NCBI GenBank assembly: GCA_014138645.1
Contig: JACJIB010000011.1
Location: forward strand, 1-64,000
Reading direction: 5' to 3'
Source: Methylorubrum thiocyanatum
Lineage (GTDB): Bacteria > Pseudomonadota > Alphaproteobacteria > Rhizobiales > Beijerinckiaceae
DNA length: 64,000 nt
Shown here: positions 16,334-25,100 of the stretch, piece after piece
Layout of the letters: every line of letters starts with the position of its first letter
Position numbering within the stretch: the first letter of the stretch is position 1
Notes under the pieces: generated by a model
Told to the model about the DNA's origin: nothing
Database searches by the model: none
The model's input: only the letters and a program-made list of their open reading frames with translations
Position numbers and translations under genes: made by a program

Positions 16334-17341
16334 TCAGCTGCGGGTGCCGAGCCGGGGCCACCAGTCGCGCAGAAGGTCGAGATCGCTCCGCTGGTCCTTC
16401 TGGGCCAGGGCCACCTGCTCGGCCCGGAACTCACTCGCGGTGATGCCGAATTGGGCGCGGAAGCTGCGGCTGAAATGGACCTTACCGCGGAACCCGAAAT
16501 CGGCCGCGAGCCGGGAGAGGCGCCGCGTCTCCAGCGGGTCGCTGAGGGCGGCCCGGACCGCGAGCAGCCGCCGTTCCTGGACCGAGCGCATGATGCCGCC
16601 ATAGGGGGCGAACATCCGGTAGAGCGTCGCCCGCGACACGCCGATCTCGTTGGCGATCATCTCCGGCGACAGGTCCGGCGAGGCGAGATGGGTGCGGATC
16701 GTCTGCTCGGCCAGCGCCAGATGGCTGGTGGCGAGCACCGGCGTCTCGACGATCGCCTCGGCGCGGGACGGGTCGAGGAGCGCACGGAGGAAGTCGAGCG
16801 TCTGCGTGACGACCTCCTCGACATCCGCCACTTCGAGGAGCGTGCTGCGCTCGCGCAGCGCGGTCAGATGCGCGGCGAGCAGACGGTTGCGGACCGGATC
16901 GAGCCGTGGCGGGAGCGGCGCGCCGGTCACCTCGGGCAGCAGTGCCCGCGGGACGATCAGCGCCACCGTATCCGAGGATGCCGCGAGCGTATCGACCTCC
17001 TGGGCAAGATCGATGATCGCGACCTGTGCGGACCAGATCGTGGTCTGATGGCCGCTGATGAGGCCGTTGAAGCCGCCGACATTGTAGAGATGGAAGAGGA
17101 TATGATCCGGGGTGCGGGCGATCAGATCCCGGTCGCGGCGGTAGCTCTGCGCCCCGAAGACGACCCGTGCCACCATGATGTCGCCGATCACGGCCCCGCT
17201 TGCGGAGCCGGTCGGGCTCTGCTGGCCCGGATGGAACGCCCGCGGCTCGAACAGCGGTCCGACGACGCCTTTCCAGATCTCCGCCGCGGCCGCGTGCGGC
17301 AGGCCGGTCGTGAGATAATCAAGTCGCAGGAGGGAAGACAC
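16334..17341 (-). CDS. AraC-family transcriptional regulator
   Basis: A 335-aa regulator. The N-terminal two thirds resemble the AraC-binding-like domain found in NphR/FeaR-type activators (ARVVFGAQSYRRDRDLIARTP). The C-terminal 100 residues hold two helix-turn-helix motifs: LSPEMIANEIGVSRATLYRMF and the conserved LSRLAADFGFRGKVHFSRSFRAQFGITASEFR. It probably senses a small molecule and controls a neighbouring operon, the upstream five-gene set or sapC and the giant gene (inference). The GTG start at 17341 has no obvious Shine-Dalgarno, so the start is uncertain. Confidence 0.9.
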   Translation of the reverse strand: MSSLLRLDYLTTGLPHAAAAEIWKGVVGPLFEPRAFHPGQQSPTGSASGAVIGDIMVARVVFGAQSYRRDRDLIARTPDHILFHLYNVGGFNGLISGHQTTIWSAQVAIIDLAQEVDTLAASSDTVALIVPRALLPEVTGAPLPPRLDPVRNRLLAAHLTALRERSTLLEVADVEEVVTQTLDFLRALLDPSRAEAIVETPVLATSHLALAEQTIRTHLASPDLSPEMIANEIGVSRATLYRMFAPYGGIMRSVQERRLLAVRAALSDPLETRRLSRLAADFGFRGKVHFSRSFRAQFGITASEFRAEQVALAQKDQRSDLDLLRDWWPRLGTRS

Positions 17342-17365
17342 AGGAGGATCGATTTCCGAGGAGGT

Positions 17366-17482
17366 ATGGTGCGACTTTTCTTGGCCTTGGAAACCATGAA
17401 GTCGGTGACGAATGACACGCAGAACGCTGCGTTGCGCAGTCGGATAACTGAATTCAGGGCGAAAAAATCAGGAGGGCGATAG
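17366..17482 (+). CDS. Candidate 38-aa small ORF
   Basis: ATG 17366 (or GTG 17369) follows a strong AGGAGG at 17359-17364, and the frame runs to TAG 17480-17482. The product starts MVRLFLALETM and ends basic (FRAKKSGGR). The spacing suits the GTG better than the ATG. No similarity was recognised; it could be a regulatory leader peptide or chance. Confidence 0.2.
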   Translation: MVRLFLALETMKSVTNDTQNAALRSRITEFRAKKSGGR

Positions 17483-17960
17483 CATATAACGACACCAGGG
17501 GCCGCCGAAAGAATTTCGACTCAGCGTCTCCGCTCTGTCCGTAATGATCAACACTTGTATTTCTCTTATATGGCGTGCTTCTCCGGCGAAATTAAAAACG
17601 CGGCAATATGTTTCAAGAGGGTGAGCCCTCCGTTCGGACGGCTCGAACGGCTTCGCATGATCTCCCGTGCACCGATCCTCGTCTTGCAGGAACGACCGGA
17701 AAATCCCGAGTGACTGGAATGGCTGACGGATCTGCGAAGGTTCGGGGCAGTGCTGGCCGCCGACGCGGCAGGGCGCGTGTGCAATGTCTTCGCGCGGCTC
17801 CTGTCCTGAGACGGCACGACGCGAAACCGTGATTTCATCCTGATGAGCGAATAGTGCCCCGGCTCGATCTTCGAACGGGTCGGCATTTCCGTTCACTGGG
17901 AGTGGTTCGAGGTTGCACTTGGTTATAGCGGCGCGGTTCGCCCGCGGGCTCGATGACAAA

Positions 17961-17986
17961 ATCGCGGCCGTGATCTGTCTTTTTTT
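17961..17986 (+). terminator. Weak candidate terminator (short stem plus T-run)
   Basis: ATCGC-GGCC-GTGAT (17961-17974) can form a 5-bp stem with one G-U pair, followed closely by seven T residues (17980-17986). T-runs are rare in this DNA. No known gene lies upstream on this strand, so it would end a small or non-coding transcript. Confidence 0.25.
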
Positions 17987-18051
17987 GCGACGAACTCGCC
18001 GACGAGAGTGAATGTGCTGAGCTCGACCGTGCGATCGCCGGCCTCAGAGGT

Positions 18052-18076
18052 CTCGATTATAATCTACGTAATCGAG
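18052..18076 (+). promoter_or_regulatory. Inverted repeat overlapping a TATAAT box upstream of sapC
   Basis: CTCGATTA (18052-18059) and TAATCGAG (18069-18076) form a perfect 8-9-8 inverted repeat, the geometry of a dimeric regulator's operator. A perfect TATAAT (18058-18063) lies inside it, so a bound protein would block or shape a promoter. No good -35 element is seen 16-18 nt upstream, as for activator-dependent promoters. The repeat ends 127 nt before the sapC start. Confidence 0.4.
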
Positions 18077-18203
18077 CGGCGTGCGTCTGAGACGCTGGAT
18101 CAATCGAAAAGCCGTGCCGCCACTCCGCAACGAACGACGCGACTGGTATGCAGCGATACGCGAAGATGCGGGAACCGCACGAGCGTCGCAATGTGGGGTC
18201 GGA

Positions 18204-19004
18204 ATGAGTAAGCAGCTTCTCATCTATGAGCGCGCCGTGCCGGTGACCCGGCAGCGTCATGGGTCATGGTCGGTCAAGGCCGGCGCATCGTTCGATTTCG
18301 CGCGCAGCGTCAATTCGGTGCCGCTGATGGTGGCCGAATTTGCGAACTCGGCGGCGGAATACACCATCGTCTTCGGCGGCGCCGAAGACGAGATCATTCC
18401 GGTGGCTCTGCTCGGCATCCGCGACAGTGAGAACCTCTACGTCTCCGATTCCGGTGCCTGGGCCGGCAACTACGTGCCCGCCTTCCTGCGCCGCTACCCG
18501 TTCGTGTTCTCCAGCGACAACGCGAACGAAGCCGACGCCACCTTCACGCTCTGCGTCGACGAGGAGTTCTCCGGCTGCAACGACGAGGGGCGCGGCGAGC
18601 GCCTGTTCGATGCCGACGGCGAGCGCACCCAGTACCTGCAGAACGTCCTCGGCTTCCTCCAAGCCTATCAGGTGCAGTTCCAGCGCACGAAGCTGTTCGT
18701 GAAGCGCCTCCAGGAATTCGGCCTGCTCGAGCCGATGCAGGCGCAGTTCACCCTGCGCAGCGGTCAGCGCTCGACGCTGTCGGGCTTCAGCGTGGTCAAC
18801 CGGGATCGCCTGAAGGCGCTGTCGCCCGAGCAGCTCTCCGAGCTGATGCAGGCGGACGAGATGGAGCTCGTCTATCTGCACCTCGCCTCCCTGCGGAACC
18901 TGACGCCAATCGCCGAGCGGATCGGCGGACCGGTCGATGCCGCACCGGCGACGGACACGGCCCCCGCCTCGCCCGCCGACTTCGAGACCTCGGGCAACGC
19001 CTGA
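18204..19004 (+). CDS. SapC family protein
   Basis: A 266-aa protein of the SapC family, named after a gene in the Campylobacter fetus S-layer (sap) locus whose exact role is unknown. Visible family features are the Y-E-R-A-V-P opening, FARSVNSVPLMVAEF, the aromatic WAGNYVPAFLRRYPF block and the CVDEEFSGCNDEG segment with two Cys, then a helical end (LQAYQVQFQRTKLFVKRLQEFGLLEP). There is no signal peptide, so it is probably cytoplasmic. It lies just before the giant gene and may be a chaperone or export factor for it (inference). ATG 18204 begins the family homology; the longer frame upstream is non-coding. Confidence 0.9.
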   Translation: MSKQLLIYERAVPVTRQRHGSWSVKAGASFDFARSVNSVPLMVAEFANSAAEYTIVFGGAEDEIIPVALLGIRDSENLYVSDSGAWAGNYVPAFLRRYPFVFSSDNANEADATFTLCVDEEFSGCNDEGRGERLFDADGERTQYLQNVLGFLQAYQVQFQRTKLFVKRLQEFGLLEPMQAQFTLRSGQRSTLSGFSVVNRDRLKALSPEQLSELMQADEMELVYLHLASLRNLTPIAERIGGPVDAAPATDTAPASPADFETSGNA

Positions 19005-19011
19005 TCCGACG

Positions 19012-19043
19012 ATCATGCCGGCCTCGAGCGGGGCCGGCATGAT
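19012..19043 (+). terminator. Hairpin terminator after sapC
   Basis: A perfect 12-bp GC-rich stem (19012-19023 with 19032-19043) and an 8-nt loop begin 8 nt after the sapC stop. There is no T-run after it. It may end or attenuate sapC transcription before the giant gene. Confidence 0.55.
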
Positions 19044-19142
19044 GCACAGGAACCGGCGCCCGTTCAGGGGCCGGCTCACCTTTCGAAGACTGATTGCGAC
19101 TCTCCCGGCCACCTTCCCGTGGGTCGGGCGATGCTGTCTGCT

Positions 19143-19160
19143 GCGCGCCTGAAGGCGCGC
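19143..19160 (+). promoter_or_regulatory. Leader hairpin upstream of the giant gene
   Basis: GCGCGCC-TGAA-GGCGCGC forms a perfect 7-bp stem with a TGAA tetraloop. It ends 12 nt before the GGAG ribosome-binding site (19173-19176) of the giant gene. It may stabilise the mRNA 5' end or affect ribosome access. Confidence 0.35.
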
Positions 19161-19185
19161 GCGTCCCGTTCTGGAGTGCGCGGCA

Positions 19186-22100
19186 ATGGCTTTTCCGTTC
19201 AAGTCGGAAGGCTTCTGGGGCCCCCTGTTCCGCCGTCGCGACCGCGCGCGGACGACGGTGGCACATGTTGAGACGCCGCGCTCCCCGCGGCCGTCGAAGC
19301 GCCAGCTCGTGCTTCGCCTCAAGGCGAAGGCCGACCGCCTGTTCAACCGCGATCGGCTGATCTTCGATCCGCTCGAGCCCCGCGTCCTGCTCGACGGAAC
19401 CGCGGCCTACCAGATCAACGTTCCGCTCGACGCGCAGACGGCGGAGCACAAGGTTCTCGTCGAACTGATCGAGATGAATCAGGCCGCGACGCGGGACGCG
19501 GACAGGGTTCAGCAGGTCCAAGTCTTCGACTATACCGGCGGACAGAAAGGTAGTCGCCTCCACACCTTCGGTGATCTCGACGCGACCAACAAGGCGTTCA
19601 CGATCACTGGGACGAGCGACAAGGATCGCATCGTCGTCGATGTCGCCTCGTTCGAGCGGCTGACCGGCAGCACGAAGCCGATCCTGACCTTCAGTGACGT
19701 CACCACCGACAGCGGCGACACGATCGAGCTTCTCAACCGGGCCAAGAGCGCCGACAGTACCGGCGCCACCTTTACGCTCGGAGGCCGGGACACCGGCACG
19801 ATCACGGCCGGGAAGTTCGAAGGCAATTTCAGCGGCATCGGCAATCTGGTCGGTGCCGCAGGCGCCGACGATACGTTGATCGCCGGATCATCGACCGGCA
19901 TCCTCAGCGGCGCCTTCGGCGGCGGCAAGCGCAGCCTTCAGATCGATTTCTCCAGCCTCACGTCCGCCATTGATGCGACGCTGAAGCGGGCGGTGGACCC
20001 GGACACGTACCTCCTACAGCGGTCGAGCCAAGCAGACAGCGCTGCGGCGACCTTCGCGCCGATCGCCTTCACTGCGCCCTCGACCAATCTGGGCGTCCTG
20101 CTCGGCACCGGCGACGACACCCTGCGCCTCGAAACGCTGCCGCCGGGGCCGTCCTTCACCGTCTCGGGCGGTGCGGGCGCCGACGCCATCGTCTTCGATA
20201 CCGCGCTGGCGGTGGCCACGGGCGATGTTGCCCTCACCTTCGACGGCGGGGAGGGCGACGACAGAATCGACCTGAACAAGGATCTCGAGGCGGTCGCCGG
20301 CAGGCTCGCGGTCACGTTCCTGGGTGGCGCCGGAAGCAACGGCCTCAACATCGGCGCGGGGGCCCAGATCAAGGCCAGCGACAGCGTCGTCCTGACGGCG
20401 GAGGCCACCGTGGCGCCGACGCTTCCGGCGAGCGGCAGCGATCGAACCGTCGTCAGCGCCGCCCGGATGGGCGTCGTCGTCAATCAGGGCGCGGTGATCA
20501 GCGGCACGTCGGTTGCGATCAAGGTCGCAAGTTCGACCAGCATCGCCAACGGCGACACCGATACCAACACGGCGAAGCTCTCCGTCGAGTCGGACACCGC
20601 GGCCACGATCAGCCTCGCCGGCCGGATCGAGACCGCGGGCGAGGCCGCGCTCACGACGAACATCACCAATTCCGTGACCCTCACCTCGACCCTCGCCTCG
20701 CAGTTGCGGGACGTCTCGGTCAGACAGACGAACCTCTCCACGATCGCCGTCGGCGCCCAGGGCGCGGTGAACGGCGGAACCGTGAAGCTCGCCGCCGACA
20801 CGAAGGCGAACGTCACCATCAAGGCGATCGGCCTCGTCCTCCCGGGCCTCGAGACGATCACCAACGCGGCCAAGCTGACCGGTGATTCGCTGTCGGCGAT
20901 CCTGAAGGGCGAGGCCGATCTCGGCGCCGTCCTCAAGTCGACGGACAACGGCCAAGTCGATTCGATCGCCGAACTCGCGGCCAAGGGCTTCATCAAGAAG
21001 GCGAAGACCTCGATCCAGAACGAGACGCGCGTCACGGTCGCCGACGGCGGTCAGGTCAAGCAGACGGGCACCGGAACGGTAACCGGCAGCGACGCGGCCC
21101 TCCTCATCGCGGCCACCGACGACACCGTGGCGCGCACCCTTCTGGTGGCCACCGACGGCGTGAAGGCGCCGGTGATCGGCGGCACGCTCGATCTGCCGGG
21201 GATGCTGAATCCGTTCGCGCTCAGCGCCGAGCAGCAGGTCAAGCGCGTCACCGCCGTCGATGTCGGGGTCGCCTCCGACCAGGTGCTGCCGGGCAGCATC
21301 CCGAGCGCTGCGGATGCCAAGATCATCGACGCGGCCGGGGCAGTGGCGCTCCAGGCCGGCAATTCCGGAACGGTGATCTCCCGCGTGCGCGCCGCGACGG
21401 TCTCCGTGGACGATCTCGACAATCCGACCAAGACGTCTGCCGGCGACGGCGGCGAGGATTGGGACGGTGAGCCGTCCGACAACTCGCTGCCCGCGCCGAT
21501 CAAGACCGGCTATGCGGACAACACCGTCGATGACACCGTGCGCGTGGTCCTGCGCGGTGTCTCCGTCTCCGCCGCCGCGCTGCGGGCCGCCGCCGCCAAC
21601 GTGACGACGGTCGAGGCGCGGGCGATCCAGGCGCAGAACACCCTGAAGGGCAGCACCGCCGCGACCGCCGAGGTCTCGCGGCTGCTGGCGCGCACGGGCG
21701 CCCTGTCGCTCACCGCGATCGACGCCGCCAGCGCCATGGCGATCGCCGAACCGGTCGATACCGAGACCCAACAGGACACCACTGACCCGTCGAAGACGCC
21801 CGAGCAGCAGAAGGCGCAGGAGGACGCGGAGAAGGCGGCGCGCGAGTTCCTCGGCATCGCCCGCGGTTCGGCCATCAACCTCGCCGAGCGTGACGTGACG
21901 GCCGCGCTCACCGGCAGCGAGGCGAACGCCGCGACCGACGTCGCGCTCGTGGCCCAGAACAGCCTGGAACTCGTGGCCGAGGCGCAGGCGACGGGGGTCG
22001 CCAGCATCCTCGGCGCGGCGGGCACCATCGCCGTCAACATCGTGCTCGGCAGCACCAACGCCGCCATCGTCGGCGGGAACGTGAAGGCCGCGGCCGGCGA

Positions 22101-25100
22101 CGTCGTGGTCAATGCCGCCGACACCTCCACCATCGACGCCCGCGCCCGGACCACGGTCGATACCGCCTCCCGCGACGGCCAGCTCGGCGTCACGGTCCCG
22201 GCCATCGGTGCCGCGGCGGCCTTCAACATCGTCGGCTACGCGCTCGACGGGATGGGCTCCTCGAACATCATCCCGAAGATCCTCAGCGCCTCGGTCGATA
22301 CCGTCCTCGGCACCGGCCTGCTGACGGCTGCGGCCACGCAGGCGATCCGGGCACGGATCGAGGGGGCGACCGTCGAGGCGGGCGGGCGCGTGCAGGTCAC
22401 CGCGACGAGCGCGGGCCTCGTCAACTCCACCGTCAGCAACACCGTCGCCAACACCACGCCCGAGCAGACGCTCCTCCAGAATGCGACGGCCGAGGCCAAG
22501 CGCACCGCCATCAACCAAGTGAAGGCCACGCTCAGGAAGCCGGGCTCCGGGGCCACGCAGAACAGCCTCGCCACGGCCAAGACCGCCAGTTTCGGCGGCA
22601 TCATCTCCACGAACCGGATCGCGCGGGCAGCCTCGGCCGAGATCATCGCGCGGGGGACGGGGAGCGGGTCCACCGCGTCCACGGTGACCGGTGGCGGCGC
22701 GCTCGACGTCTTCGCCACGGACCGGGCGACCATCAACGCCAACGTGAAGCTCGTCGCGTCCAGCCAGGCCGCGAGCGACGGTGGCCTCGATCCGAACCTG
22801 ATGCGGACCCCGTCCAGCGACCGGGCCGGCAATGGCCTGGGCGATTCCGCTAAGCAGGGGGCGGGCAATACGTTCACGTCGCTCAAGCAGCGGAGCAAGC
22901 AGCTGGTCACCCCGTCCCAGTGGGGCCAGGGCGTGACCAAGCCGGATGCGGCCAACAAGACGGCCGAATTGAAGCTCGGCAAGCGCATCCTCCTCGACTT
23001 CCCCGAGGCGCTGAACTCCACCCCGATCGTGACACGGACGCTGAGCGCCGTTCCCCTTGGCCTCGGTGACGCGCTGAACAGCCGGCTGCCGTCCGCCAAG
23101 CCCAACACGCAGGTCGTCGCGAAGGACGGGGTGGTGCTCGTCAGTCCCGGCCACCCCTCCGGCAAGGGAGAGGTGAACACCTACTACCGCTACAAGCCAC
23201 TCACGGCCTCCGCACCGCTCGACCTCAGCAAGGTCGATTTCACCGACACGACGACGTGGGAGAAGATCGGCGAGCGCGGCATCGTCTACGAGTGGATGGG
23301 GGCGGACGGAGTCACGCTCGAACTCAAGAGAGCGGTTTACAGTGACCGCGACAACTGGCGTCGCGTCGGTGACGGAGAAACGCAGCCCGGCAAGACGACC
23401 GGTTCCGGCGCGACGGCCATGGGCGGCATCGTCTCGCGCAACGACATCCGCGGCGGTGCGACGGCGGTCATTTCCGGAAACGCCGCGATCAATGCCGGCA
23501 GCGTCACGGTCACCGCTGAGCGCAACGCGGTGATCACGGCCCGGGCCGACGCGACCGTCGAGGCCATCGCCACCATCCGCGAGCAGCAGGGCCGGACGGC
23601 CGACGACAAGCCGGGCACCGGCACGCCGAGCCCGGTCCCGGGCCAGACCTCGCTGTTCGACCGCGGCAAGGCCGACGGGACGCAGAACTCGGCCTCCAAC
23701 GCCCTCGCAGTCAACGCCGTCATCGCCACCAACGCCATCCTCTCGACGGCAACCGCCCGCATCGACGGCTCGACCGTCACGACGACGACGGCCGGAGACG
23801 GCGCCGTCTCGGTGAGCGCGACGACCGGCGGCGCCATCACCTCCACGGTCGACGCGCAGGTGACGGCGGCGGCGAGCGGCCCGGCCGGCTCGGGCGACGC
23901 GCCCGCGACGACCGGCACGGCGGCGCCTGCGACGACCACGGCGCGGGCGGCCGGGCTGCAGCTCGCCTTCAACGCCATCGGCTTCGACCTGGGCAATCTC
24001 GGCTTCGCGACGCTCGATGCCCTCGTCGGCACCAATCTCGGTCAGGCGGCGGCGCAGCAGGCCGTGGCCGAGATCACGAATTCCACGGTGAGGGCCGCGG
24101 GGGCGATCGGCGTGACCGCGCAATCCAGCGGTGTGATCGACGCGACGCTCGGCAATAAGGTGACGGCGTCCGCCCGTGCGGCCAGCGTCGATGCGCTCGC
24201 CGTCTCCGGCATCGTCGCGATGAACCGGGTGAGCGGTGCCGCGCGCGCGACGATCGATGCGTCGGGCAAGACGGTGTCGGGCACCGATGTGACGGTCGCG
24301 GCCAACGATACGGTCAGGATCAGCAGCACCACCACGGTCGGCGCGTCGGCCTCCGCCGTGAGCACCGGTTCCGTGAGCGGCGTCGACAAGAGCGCCGAGG
24401 CGCTGCTCGGTGAGTACAATTACACGACCAAGTCCGGAAAGCGGGCGATCAAGTTCGGCGAGAAGATCCGCCTCAGCGACACCTGGAGCGGCAAGGGCGA
24501 GAAGGGCGCCGTGTACCAGTACATGGGCCCCGATTTCACGACCGCCGTCGATCTCGGCGGAATCAAGGGACAGCCGGATAAGGACGGCAAGTTCGAGCCC
24601 GTCGATCCGCGGCTCGATTACGGCAATTTCGCCTACTGGAAGAAGCTCGACGCCACCAACGTGGCGCCCGGTACCAGCGGGGCGCAGCCGCGTGTCGGCA
24701 AAATCTCCTCGACCGGCCTCGGCGGAATCTTTGCGCGCAACGACGTCTCCGGCAAGGCCGAGGCGTCGATCGTGGATACCGGGCTGACGCCCCGCGGCGA
24801 CGTCTCGGTCACCGCGACATCGACCGGCGCCATCAAGGCGCTCGACGCGAGCGTGGTTCGCGGCGGGACGGCGGTCAACGGCGTGCTCGTCTCCAACAAC
24901 GTGCTCAACGGCGCCACCGCCTTCATCAAGGACACGCTGCTCGACGGCGGCAACGTCGATGGGTCGGGCGCGCGCACCAGCAGCGGCGGCTCCGTCACGG
25001 TCACCGCCACCAACACCTCCGAGATCGACGCCAGCGCCACGGGTAAGACGGCCGGTGAAGGCAATGTCGCGCTCGGCTTCACCCTGGCGTTCAACACGGT

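Larger units (their letters stand above)
17342..18203. other. 862-nt region without a convincing gene
   Basis: This region between the AraC gene and sapC is clearly less GC-rich than the rest. Both strands have open frames, including one of 163 codons on the minus strand (17468-17959), but none shows known domains or the codon pattern of neighbouring genes. It holds a possible 38-codon ORF at 17366-17482, a T-run at 17980-17986 and an operator-like inverted repeat at 18052-18076. It most likely carries regulatory DNA, perhaps a small RNA, or decayed coding sequence. Confidence 0.5.

Noticed and set aside
17468..17959. 163-codon minus-strand frame in the gap before sapC
   Set aside because: No domain, no convincing start signal, and codon use unlike the neighbours. 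It is mentioned only as possible decayed sequence.
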